Shown here: piece by piece, positions 1-8,948 of the stretch | Position numbering within the stretch: the stretch's first letter is position 1 | Layout of the letters: every line of letters begins with the position of its first letter | Origin: an uncultured Clostridia bacterium | Lineage (GTDB): Bacteria; Bacillota_A; Clostridia; TANB77; CAG-508 | Assembly (NCBI GenBank): GCA_947624725.1 | Contig: CANQLP010000021.1 | Location: forward strand, 1 to 22,743 | DNA: 22,743 nt | Direction of reading: 5' to 3' | The notes under the pieces: generated by a model | The model's database searches: none | What the model was told of the DNA's origin: nothing | What the model saw: the letters and a program-made list of their open reading frames with translations, nothing else | Translations under genes and position numbers: made by a program

Positions 1-104
1 ATTAAGGAGAACATTTATTTTTTAGTTGAGACATTTTCTCAAATGAATTATTAAGATATTATCATAAATGAATTATAAAGTTGTATTTTTTTATTTATGT
101 TTTG

Positions 105-133
105 TTGACTTATTATGTAATTTATTGTATAAT
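105..133 (+). promoter_or_regulatory. Sigma-A type promoter
   Basis: TTGACT (105-110), a 17-nt spacer and a perfect TATAAT (128-133) lie about 75 nt upstream of the start at 207. Nothing else is recognisable in 1-206 apart from a short TTGAGA/TCTCAA inverted repeat at 26-42. Confidence 0.75.
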
Positions 134-206
134 TGTTGTGTTTCTAATGTATAAACATTTCTGCTTTTTTTAGTAGAAAAAATTAAGAGGAGGGAGATTT
201 TTTATT

Positions 207-1244
207 ATGAAGAGTGTCAGACAAGATTCTTTATTAGATTTTGCCCGGAGTTCTTTAGAGGCAAATGCAGAAGTACAAGTGGTATGTAATAATGTAATTG
301 TTTGCAAACATGCAGATGGAATGTATAGCATACACATACCGTATATTACTTATTCAGATGAGGATATTGACTTTAAGAGAGAACTTGCAGTTTTATTTAC
401 GAATGTAGAAACATTTATTACTAAAGAAGTTATGTTGAAAGACAACTATTCTAAAAGTGTATCTTATGATTATTTTATGCTTGTCAAAGTAAAAATGTCA
501 TCTGACAGTGGATATTGGACACTTTTTAGACCTAGTGATCCTTCTTTTATATGCAACTTAACGCAAGATGATTGTAATAAACGAGTCGCAAATTTACCTA
601 AACTCTATTATATTGGAAAGTCGCAAGCTGAATTTGTAGAAGGATTTGATAACAATCTACCTTCTCACTATGTCTTTATGAGAAAAGACGATGATTTGTT
701 CATTGTAGATTGTTCTCAAAACTATTATTCTGAAACGAATTCTACCGCATATGTTTCATTAAAGAAAATCGATGCTAAAGTTGAACCTACTAATTTCAAT
801 TGGGTTTTCAAGCTTACTGATAGCAGTTCTGAAAGCCTTTGTGCGACATCATCAGCTAAAAATGGCTTTTTCTCAGCAAAGTTTGGTCCATATTATGCAA
901 TTAAACCTATGCCAGAAAACTTTTATCCGTTTTTAAATAGCAGCTATTCTGGCGTAATTGCAAATGATAAGGATGGGAATATATGTGGCATCTACATTAA
1001 GCGTAAGTTTGATGAATGGAATAACTATTATTCCTACTCTTTCGCATTTGACAAGCCCGTATCTAATATTCAGTTTTGTAAAAGAATTACAAATGGCAAA
1101 ACTTTAAAAAACGGTTTTCCTGATATCATAATCGATGTATGGAAGGTTACCAACTTAGATGGCACGAAAAAATTTTTATTTCAAGTGTCAGGAAATACAC
1201 ATATCTCATTCGAACTTGACTATTCTGATTTAATAAATTTCTAA
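207..1244 (+). CDS. Unrecognised 345-aa protein, conventional CGG use
   Basis: I do not recognise this protein. It is 345 aa, probably soluble: no signal peptide or membrane segment is visible, and it is rich in Tyr, Phe, Ser and Asn. The start is well supported by AGGAGG about 10 nt upstream of the ATG and by a strong promoter at 105-133. It ends before a hairpin terminator at 1272-1307. Codon 14 (246-248) is CGG. With the +1 rule that holds in the rest of the window, the frame would hit TAG three codons later, so here CGG must be read as Arg or the gene is not expressed. Together with the next gene, this suggests recent acquisition, or assembly joining, from a genome with standard CGG decoding. 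Confidence 0.7.
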   Translation: MKSVRQDSLLDFARSSLEANAEVQVVCNNVIVCKHADGMYSIHIPYITYSDEDIDFKRELAVLFTNVETFITKEVMLKDNYSKSVSYDYFMLVKVKMSSDSGYWTLFRPSDPSFICNLTQDDCNKRVANLPKLYYIGKSQAEFVEGFDNNLPSHYVFMRKDDDLFIVDCSQNYYSETNSTAYVSLKKIDAKVEPTNFNWVFKLTDSSSESLCATSSAKNGFFSAKFGPYYAIKPMPENFYPFLNSSYSGVIANDKDGNICGIYIKRKFDEWNNYYSYSFAFDKPVSNIQFCKRITNGKTLKNGFPDIIIDVWKVTNLDGTKKFLFQVSGNTHISFELDYSDLINF

Positions 1245-1271
1245 AAATTCTTCTCTTAAAACAAAGAAATT

Positions 1272-1307
1272 CCCCACACATTCTATAATAGATTGTGTGG
1301 GGTTTTC
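1272..1307 (+). terminator. Rho-independent terminator
   Basis: A perfect 9-bp stem CCCCACACA (1272-1280) / TGTGTGGGG (1294-1302) is followed by TTTTCTTTT. It sits between two convergent genes and may serve both. Confidence 0.85.
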
Positions 1308-1309
1308 TT

Positions 1310-1816
1310 TTACTCTTCAGGAAGAATTTTGCGATAGTCTTTCTGTGCAATTTCCTCCATTTTGTAATTCTGAATATTCTCGCGAAGATTCATCAGCTTT
1401 TTCTGCCTTCTTGCTTTCCTCTTGGCAAGGATTTCTCCTGCCTGAAGGAAGGTCTTAATTCCTTTCCATGTATACCATACGCAGTATACAAATACTGCAA
1501 AGGTAACACATGTTGCAAGGAATGCTGCCATTCCCAATCCTGCTTCTTCAGCGTTCATGTATGATGCATAAAACGCATCATGTGCAGCTTTCTCCTTCAT
1601 TCCTTCTTCTACTTCAGCAATTACCGCAGTAATTGCCTTTTCGTTCGACGGAAGCAAATCGTCCCTGTACTCAGAGACAATCTGCCTATCCCAACCATAA
1701 ATTAAGGCACTACCTAAAATTCTTCCCAACATAAGCATGCCAGCAATGCTGACAAGCAGACTCAATGCTGCCAATGTTGCTAATTTCCGTGTTTCATTCG
1801 CTTTTGTTCTCTTCAT
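1310..1816 (-). CDS. Unrecognised two-TM membrane protein
   Basis: This 168-aa protein is not recognised. It has two hydrophobic segments, one near the N-terminus (LATLAALSLLVSIAGMLML) and one around residues 95-118, and a basic, charged C-terminal tail. I prefer the ATG at 1816 over the upstream ATG at 1858. AAAGGAG lies 7 nt before the 1816 ATG, and the promoter at 1866-1894 would start transcription at about 1858, leaving no leader for the longer form. The gene is GC-richer than its neighbours downstream. Codon 10 (1787-1789) is in-frame CGG; a +1 shift there would reach TAG two codons later. CGG is therefore used conventionally, unlike in the genes from 1895 onward. Confidence 0.65.
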   Translation of the reverse strand: MKRTKANETRKLATLAALSLLVSIAGMLMLGRILGSALIYGWDRQIVSEYRDDLLPSNEKAITAVIAEVEEGMKEKAAHDAFYASYMNAEEAGLGMAAFLATCVTFAVFVYCVWYTWKGIKTFLQAGEILAKRKARRQKKLMNLRENIQNYKMEEIAQKDYRKILPEE

Positions 1817-1865
1817 TTCAATGTTCTCCTTTTCTGCTTTCCCTCTTGGGGTTTTCATAACTATA

Positions 1866-1894
1866 TTATACCACTTTTTATACCATTTTGCAAA
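1866..1894 (-). promoter_or_regulatory. Promoter of the two-TM gene
   Basis: On the minus strand, TTGCAA, 17 nt and a perfect TATAAT preceded by TGG. The -35 abuts the stop codon of the amidase at 1895, close to where the CGG behaviour changes. Confidence 0.7.
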
Positions 1895-3230
1895 TTAGCG
1901 TACCATTTCTCTTACAGTTTGAACGATTCCCTGAATATATCCATCTTTATCATTTACTAATTTTTCCAAATTCTCTTCATTATTCAAATATCCAAGTTCT
2001 AATAAATATGCTTCAATTCCAATATTTGAATCATAGTACTCATTTTTACCAAGTTTCGCATTTCTTCCATCAATATATGCCCCTGTTGCAATTCCTCCAG
2101 TTTCTCTAATCATATATAGATATGGTGTATAATCTCTTATTTCATAAGGTTCATGTCCTGCAGCTTTAGCTTCTTCTATTCCTTCTTGTATTTCAAAGTC
2201 CTTGAAAGTTCTAACATAAACTCCGTTTTTCACTTTTGTAGCTTGCATAAAGTGTAGAATAGTCTGTTTTAGCATACTTTACAATATTATCAGCAAATAA
2301 TTTTGCATAATCTAAATTTGTCCTTGCTGCAACATATACCTCTACTCCATGTTCAGAGTTTGCCTCATTAATGCTATTTTGATGTATTGATATAACATAT
2401 TTGGCTTTAGACCTTCCTATAATATTAATTCTACCGTCCTTTTTATAAACTGTACTCGTTCCAAGACTTTCCTCATCTTCTGTTCCGTCTCTTGTAAGCT
2501 TTATTTTTAAGCCAAGTTTCTCTAACTCTACTTTTAATTTTTTTGCATACTCTAAATTCAAATCAGCTTCTTTATATCCGCATATACTGTGCCCCTGTGT
2601 CAGTTCCGTCCGGTGTCCTGCATCTATTACAATATCATATACATCTTTTGGAAGTTTTGCTTTTTTAGTTTCGATAAACATATAATTCGTATATTTATTT
2701 TCTGCCTTATAAGCATCAAATCCTATTTCTATTTTATTATTTGATTTATCTCTTGTAATTGTGTAATAAAGTGCATTTTCATATTTTGTATCATTTGAAA
2801 TAGAATATGTCTTATTTCCAAAACTCTTATACTTTACTTCGACTAACAAATAGTATTTACATATCTTTATTTTTTCTAGATTAATTCCATCATTTATCAA
2901 ATTTGATGTATAAAAATATACTCCTGCCTCGTTTTCTTCAAATTTTAACGGCATTTTTTCAGTATTTCCGTCTATATCTCTGAAAATCAAATTAACACTC
3001 TTTATTTCAGAAATATTATCATTTATTTGCCCTTTTAAGTTAAGATGAGTTCCATATATTACATATTCTGTAAGATTTGCATTTTGCTTTTCCGTGCCCG
3101 CAAAAATGCCTTCCATACCTGCTCTTTTTACTGCAATATGATGAATTAAGAATATTATGGATATAACTAATGCTAAAAATATTAATATTGCAAATATAAT
3201 CCTTTTATTTCTCAAATACATTATTTTCAT
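1895..3230 (-). CDS. N-acetylmuramoyl-L-alanine amidase (Amidase_3), four CGGN sites
   Basis: This secreted or membrane-anchored zinc amidase (443 aa after recoding) cleaves the lactyl-amide bond of peptidoglycan. An N-terminal membrane anchor is followed by a domain of about 170 aa that I do not recognise, then Amidase_3. Zinc and catalytic residues are visible: DAGHGG, the Glu of KEADLNL, SIHQNS and LELGYLNN. The first motif appears only after recoding. Read conventionally it is DAGHRTELTQ; with CGGA CGGA read as Gly-Gly and a third CGGA 28 nt on, it becomes DAGHGGTDTGAQYMGYKEAD, the family consensus. The three shifts add three bases, so the unshifted frame stays open and hides them. A fourth site at 2222 gives SEK-G-VYVRTF; without it the protein stops four codons later. 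The ATG overlaps the upstream stop (TGATG), implying translational coupling. Confidence 0.9.
2222..2225 (-). other. CGGA recoding site, amidase 4
   Basis: AAA|CGGA: SEK-G-VYVRTF. The unshifted frame stops after R-S-L-C. Confidence 0.92.
2577..2580 (-). other. CGGA recoding site, amidase 3
   Basis: ATG|CGGA: gives QYM-G-YKEAD and returns to the original frame after three single-base shifts. Confidence 0.85.
2605..2608 (-). other. CGGA recoding site, amidase 2 (tandem)
   Basis: Directly abuts the previous site; second Gly of GHGG, giving DAGH-G-G-TD. Confidence 0.85.
2609..2612 (-). other. CGGA recoding site, amidase 1
   Basis: CAC|CGGA: first Gly of the zinc-binding GHGG motif. Confidence 0.85.
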
Positions 3231-5501
3231 CAGCCTACTACCTCATATTCATATACACAAATTATTTTTGTCTTAACTTCCATATCATTCAATTCTTGAT
3301 TTATTCTAAATAGCTTTTGTTTTTTAGGCTCTAGTGCAAGTTTACTCATATCTACAAATATCTTATCATAAACATTCATTCCGAAGAGGTAATGTTTTAT
3401 TGGCATTATCATAATAAACAATATTTGTCAAAGGTATTGCTTTTGTATCTTGCTTTAATTTTATATTATATAAATTAATTTTATCGCACTCTTTTAGCGT
3501 ATTTATTGCATTTTGAGGATTCATGTAAAGTATGGCATATTTCTGATTATTTATCATATTTGTGCTTGCAAAATATGCATTTAATTTTGTATTCAATTTT
3601 GCCTTATCTATTGCATTTTCTAGATTATTTTCTACATCCTTTAATACTGATAAATATTCTTCACTTTTTGTCTTTTTATTAATTCCTAAAATTCTAAACT
3701 TACTCTTTTTTATCTCCCTATGTTTCGTGTTTCCTAAAGTATTAATCTTAGTCTTGTCTTCTGTAATATTTCCAAAAATATCAAATTCTTCAGACGAAAA
3801 TAATATTTCATCATTTAAAGCTTCTTCTTTTAGATTTTTAAGTCTTTTTCTAAAATCATGTACATCACTATTGGTTATAGTATTTATATCTTCTAAAACT
3901 TCTGTATCTGCTATAAATAGACTATCTAACTCCTCTTTAGAAAATACTTTCCTATTTTGTGTATCAAATTTTTTACCTGTTTCTTCTAAATCTTCCTCAT
4001 AATCAAATGTTTTTTCTAGTTGCCTATCAAGACTTTCTTCTTTTTCTGGCGCAGCAAGTTCTAGATTTTTATCTTCATTTACAAATCTCCAAAATTCAAA
4101 TATACTTTTCTTATGTTCTTCTATTTCTTCTATATAACTTTTTGCATTATTTATCATTCTATCTAGCCTTTGTATTGAAGCTTCTATCGCCTTTATATCT
4201 AATTTGGTATTTTTAATCTGATTTTCTGTTCTCTCTAATATCTTTGTTATTCCAATTAAGTCCTCTATAGTATAATATTCTTTATCATCATAGATTAACT
4301 CTTCTGCATCAGGTTTTATCTCCTCTTTTACAGCCTCTGGCATACTAATCTCTTTTTTGTCTTTTTCCTTAATCTTACCTTTGAAGAAATATCTGATTCT
4401 ACCAAACAAGCTCTTTTTGCACTCTAAATAAGTAGTTACTTGTTTTTGTCTGATAAAGTATTCTTCTTCTTTTGCTTTTTCTACTAACTTTAATTTTTCC
4501 AAATTGTCTGTTAATTTAAAAGCTTCCTCGTTTTTATCCTCGCTTTCTACTTTTGCTTTCAAAACTTCGTGTTTAATAAATGATGATAAATCATCATAAT
4601 AAATTGTTTTTGATATTGAATCTAATGTATATTGAAATTCAAGTCCTCCATCTTCAGAAATTTTAGTGTCAAATTTATATCTATTTGGAAATTCCATTTC
4701 TAAAATAAATAATGCTTTTATAAGTTTATAAAATTTCATTGCATCTTCTTGAGTATTCAAAACTATTTTATAAACACTATTTACTTTTTCATAAACTGCT
4801 GTTTCTCCAACTATTTGGAAGCTTATATTATTATCTTTATCATATACCTCATACATAAGAGGCCATGCTTTAGTAAATTGCCACAAATATTTTTGGATAT
4901 CATCTATATTTGATTTAGAGAAATATTTCTTTGAATAATCTAAATAACTAATTGGGACAAATATCTTTTTATCTATTCCTGTTTTTTCAAACTCAATTTG
5001 TTTTTTTATAAGATAAAATAGTGATGAACAATCCAAGTCTTCGATTGGAGCTAGCATATAATATGTATCTACATATTCTGAATAACAAATTTGCCATAAA
5101 TAATTTTCTTTATATTTTACCTTAAAAGGTATATTGTTTTCTAAAACTTCTTGTTCCTTATCTATTTCTTCTATCTCATGTATCTTCATTTCTTCTAGCA
5201 TTTTTAGGAACAAAGTCATTTTAAGTATACCCTCTTCACCTTCTGGAACAAGGTATGTATAAAGAGGTGAAGCTGTTTTTATTTTTTCTTGCAATGTATT
5301 TAATCTATTAGTTCTCGTTAATAAAATTTTAATTTTACTTATTGGTACATATTTGTATACCTTAAAAGTTTTTTCATCATATGACATTCCTGGTTTTAAA
5401 TCATGACTTGGAGTCTGTTTTAAAATCTCTGGAACATTATCTAAATCAAGTCCTAAAAATTCTAATTTTTCCTCAATATCTTTTGTTTTATTTTCTGGCA
5501 T
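3230..5501 (-). CDS. Unrecognised 756-aa protein, one CGGN site
   Basis: This large protein (756 aa after recoding) has no signal peptide or membrane segment that I can see. I do not recognise a family. The middle third is highly charged and likely coiled-coil (around residues 300-480, Glu/Lys-rich, with basic stretches such as KGKIKEKDKK). The start has an AAAGGG Shine-Dalgarno and a good promoter at 5548-5576. One CGGA at 3380 joins the 711-codon frame to 40 more codons: TLPL-G-MNVYDKIFVD. Without the shift, translation ends four codons later. The stop overlaps the amidase start, so the two are co-transcribed and translationally coupled, which suggests a cell-envelope role by association only. 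Confidence 0.75.
3380..3383 (-). other. CGGA recoding site, 756-aa protein
   Basis: CTT|CGGA: LPL-G-MNVYDK. The unshifted reading R-N-E-C-L ends at TGA. Confidence 0.85.
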
Positions 5502-5547
5502 TTTTTATCCCTTTCTTATGTTTTAATGTAGATATTTCTACTTAATA

Positions 5548-5576
5548 ATTCTACTATAACTAATATAAGAAATCAA
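5548..5576 (-). promoter_or_regulatory. Promoter of the 756-aa protein / amidase operon
   Basis: On the minus strand, TTGATT (5571-5576), 17-nt spacer, TAGAAT (5548-5553), about 45 nt before the ATG at 5501. Confidence 0.65.
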
Positions 5577-5591
5577 GAAAAAAATATTTAA

Positions 5592-8225
5592 TTATTCACT
5601 ATATCTTTCTTTATAATTATATACAGTCTTTCCAAAAAGAGTTTCATTTAATTTCTTTTGCATTTCTATTATTATAATTGGAAGAATAGAGAAAATACCT
5701 ACGATTCCCCATTGCATTAGATTTAATGGAACAAGGCTAAATATTTCTCTTATGCCCGGAATTAATATAATTCCAACTTGTGCAATAACTCCTACAATAA
5801 ATGCAAGCCACAAATATTTATTTTTGAAAACTCCTGAATTTAATATTGATTCTTCTGACCTAATATTAAAGCTATGTACCATTTCAATTAAACCAAGTGT
5901 TGCAAATGCCATTGTTCTTCCTACATCTAGTCCAAAATATTTATTGCCTAAACTAAATATAACTAATGTGATGACTCCAAGCATAGTGCCTTCTACAATA
6001 ATCTTGCTCCAAAGTCCATCTGTAAAAATTCCGTTTCTTCGCATCTTTTGGCTTTCTATTCATTATATTTTTATCATCTGGCTCCAAGCCTAAAGCAATT
6101 GCAGGGAATGAATCTGTAACTAAATTTATCCATAAAAGCTGAATTGCAAGAAGTGGAGTATTCATTCCTAAAAGAAGCCCTATAAATATCGTTACAATCT
6201 CTCCAATATTTGTTGCAATTAGAAAATGTATTGCTTTCCTTATATTTTCATATATTCCTCTGCCTTGTTTTACAGCTTCTACAATGGTTACAAAGTTATC
6301 ATCTGTCAAAATCATATCTGATGCAGATTTTGCGACATCCGTTCCGATTCTTTCCCATAGATATTCCAATATCTGCACCTTTTAGAGCTGGTGCATCATT
6401 TACGCCGGTCTCCTGTCATCGCAACAACCTTGCCTGTACTCCTAAATGCCTTTACAATTCTAACTTTATGTTCTGGTGAAACTCTCGCAAATACGCTATA
6501 TTTCATTATATCCTTTTCTAATATATTTTGAGGAATTTTATCTAATTCTTTTCCAGTAATTGCAATAGAATTTGGTCCTAAAATTCCGAAGTTCTTTTGC
6601 TATCGCTTTTGCAGTCCCTATGTGGTCCCCTGTTATCATAACAGTTTTGATTCCTGCATTTTTACAAGTTGCAATTGCATTTTTTACACCTTCTCTTGGT
6701 GGATCTATCATTCCAATTAGTCCGTACAAATATAAGATTTTGTTCTATAACTTCTGGTTTTATATCGCTTGGAAGCATCTCTGTATCCAAATATGCAATT
6801 GCTAAAACTCTTAATGCTTTATCTGCAAACTCTTCATTTTTGCTTAATATAACATCTTTATCTCCTAATTTTAAATCTCTTATCTCTCCTTCTTTATATA
6901 TTTTTGAACATTTATTTAATAGAACATCTACTGCTCCTTTTGTGATGATTCTAAATTTTCCGCCTTTTATTTTATGTATTGTTGTCATAAGTTTTCTTTC
7001 TGAATCAAAAGGTATATCGTTTATTCTCTCCATTTCTAAATAAAGCTTTTCCTTATTTATTCCAAGATGTAAAGCTTTGTCTACAATAGCATTTTCTGTT
7101 GGATCTCCTAAAATTTCTCCAGAGTTTGAAATTGTACTATCTGTGCACATTGTCCCAAGTTCCAATACAAAGCTTGTTTCGCCATATGTTTCTATTACTT
7201 GCATTTTATTTTGTGTTAGAGTTCCTGTTTTATCTGAGCAGATAATACTGCTACTTCCAAGTGTTTCAACAGCTGCAAGTTTTCTAATTATTGCATTTTT
7301 CTTAGCCATTTTTGTAACACCTATTGAAAGCATAATAGTAACAATTGCAGGAAGTCCTTCTGGTATTGCTGCTACTGCAAGTCCTATTGATGTCATGAAC
7401 ATTTCTTGTACAGGTATATGTTTAAATATACCAATTATAAATATAAAAGCACAAATAACTAGGCAAACTGTTCCAAGTGATTTACCGTACTTCTTCTAGT
7501 TTTCTTTGAATAGGAGTTTTTGGTGCTTCATCTTCTGTTATTGATTTTGCTATACTTCCAACTTTTGTTTCCATACCAGTTTTCGTAACAATTCCTTTTC
7601 CGTGCCCATTTGTAACCATAGTTCCTTGAAATGCCATGTTTAACATATCGCTATCTGCTATATCCTTTTTTAGAATTGCATTTTCATTTTTCAAAACTGG
7701 AACAGTCTCCCCTGTAAGAGACGCTTCATCTATTTGCAAATTAAAAGATTCAATCAATCTACAATCAGCAGAAACAAAATTTCCAGCTTCAAGCAAAATA
7801 ATATCTCCTGGTACTATATTTTCCCCTGCGATTTCTTTTATAGAGCCATCACGAATTACCATTGCTGTTGGCTCTGACATTTTCTTTAAAGCTTCTAATG
7901 ATTTTTCTGCCTTACTCTCCTGAACTAGTCCCATTATTGCATTAAAAACAACTATTGCAATTATAATGATAGATTCTACGTAATCTCCTGTTCCTTCTAC
8001 CTTTGCCATTATGGCTGATATTAAAGCAGCTAGGATTAAAACAATTATCATGAAATCATTAAATTGTTTTATAAATTTTATAAAAATATTATCCTTTTTC
8101 TTGGCTTTAAGTTCATTTTTACCAAATACCTCAAGCCTTGCCTCTGCTTCTTCTTCCTTCAATCCCCTTTCTAAATTAGTCTTAAGTTTTTTCTTAAGTT
8201 CTTCTTTTGACATCAAATATTCCAT
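5592..8225 (-). CDS. P-type Ca2+-transporting ATPase (type IIA), six CGGN sites
   Basis: Full-length, 875 aa after recoding; an integral membrane cation pump of the YloB/SERCA-like group. Family marks in order: SLTGET actuator loop, PEGLP in TM4 (about residue 288), phosphorylation motif DKTGT (Asp about 331), MIDPPR, MITGDH, TGDGVNDAP, TM5 NIGE, TM6 NLVTD and TM8 IEMVHSFN. These are the residues that form type IIA calcium sites. Read conventionally it falls into seven pieces. Each join is an in-frame [48 protein letters not shown] and [12 protein letters not shown] prefer the ATG at 8225, although AGGAG lies 14 nt upstream and the MSKEEL start four codons in is possible. Substrate could be Ca2+ or Mn2+. 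In Bacillus subtilis YloB is linked to sporulation, fitting the divergent ytaF-ylbJ. Confidence 0.93.
6030..6033 (-). other. CGGA recoding site, ATPase 6
   Basis: [20 protein letters not shown], entry to TM7. Confidence 0.93.
6343..6346 (-). other. CGGA recoding site, ATPase 5
   Basis: [23 protein letters not shown], matching the family GIAMG..GTDV segment. Confidence 0.95.
6404..6407 (-). other. CGGC recoding site, ATPase 4
   Basis: [20 protein letters not shown]. This Gly is invariant in P-type ATPases, which fixes the shift to this exact codon. Confidence 0.97.
6585..6588 (-). other. CGGA recoding site, ATPase 3
   Basis: CTT|CGGA: AKEL-G-ILGPNS. Confidence 0.93.
6721..6724 (-). other. 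CGGA recoding site, ATPase 2
   Basis: [21 protein letters not shown], a conserved P-type motif. Confidence 0.95.
7484..7487 (-). other. CGGT recoding site, ATPase 1
   Basis: GTA|CGGT: KLEEV-G-KSLGTV. The unshifted frame reads R and then TAA immediately. Confidence 0.93.
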
Positions 8226-8364
8226 TTGTAAATTACACACTCCTTTACTTTTGTTTGTTTAATATATATTACTTAAATTTTCTTTTATGTTATTTTTTTT
8301 ATTCTCATTTTCTATATGGTTTTCATATTATGTAAATATAAGTAATTTTTAAGGAGTTAAAAAA

Positions 8365-8901
8365 ATGTTAAATTCTATTTTGCTTGCCATTTCTGTAAGC
8401 CTTGACTCTCTTGGAATAGGTGTTACCTATGGAATAAAAAATATTAAAATACATTTTCTTGCTAAATGTTTATTATTTGCTATATCGATTTGCTGTACTT
8501 TCTTTTCATTTTTTATAGGTGGATATATAAATATGGTGTTATCGACTGGAATTACAAGACTAATTAGTTCCTCTATTTTAATTATTTTAGGAATAACTAT
8601 TATAATTGATCCGATACCTTTTGATTTTAATCATTCTAAGGCAATCGATTTAAGAGAAGCTTTCTTTTTAGGAATTGCGATTTCTTTAGATTCTGTCTGT
8701 GTTGGTATAGTTTCTAGCATTGGAGGATTTTTAGTAAATTGCTTTCCAATTTTAGTTTCAGTATTTCAAATGCTCTTTTTGTCAATTGGTTCATATTTGG
8801 GAAGGTGCATAAAAACAAAGTTTCAAATACCTGAAATATATTTGAAACTTTTATCTGGAATGGTTTTAATCATATTTGGAATTATAAAAGTATTTGGATA
8901 A
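8365..8901 (+). CDS. ytaF: Sporulation membrane protein YtaF (MntP-like)
   Basis: A 178-aa, six-helix protein of the MntP/YtaF family. Two repeats each begin with an Asp-containing helix, SVSLDSLGIG near the N-terminus and IAISLDSVCVG around residue 110. The linker DFNHSKAIDLREAFFLG resembles the acidic insertion of YtaF rather than MntP. In spore-formers YtaF is annotated as a sporulation membrane protein; its transport activity is unsettled, and a divalent metal is plausible. AAGGAG lies 8 nt before the ATG. It contains no CGG codon. It is divergent from the Ca2+ ATPase across a 139-nt gap in which no riboswitch is apparent, and is followed by ylbJ 47 nt downstream on the same strand. Confidence 0.8.
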   Translation: MLNSILLAISVSLDSLGIGVTYGIKNIKIHFLAKCLLFAISICCTFFSFFIGGYINMVLSTGITRLISSSILIILGITIIIDPIPFDFNHSKAIDLREAFFLGIAISLDSVCVGIVSSIGGFLVNCFPILVSVFQMLFLSIGSYLGRCIKTKFQIPEIYLKLLSGMVLIIFGIIKVFG

Positions 8902-8948
8902 GAATAAAAACATGTCTATTTTTACTAGCTCCCTCATACAATATTATT

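Noticed and set aside
5592..8225. The ATPase region as a pseudogene with six frameshifts
   Set aside because: All breaks are the same event (one extra C before an in-frame GGN); no stops, other indels or motif loss occur elsewhere in the gene, and essential genes show the same pattern.
8241..8364. yybP-ykoY type manganese riboswitch before ytaF
   Set aside because: The divergent gap is too short and AT-rich, with no matching conserved stem; the protein also looks like YtaF rather than MntP.
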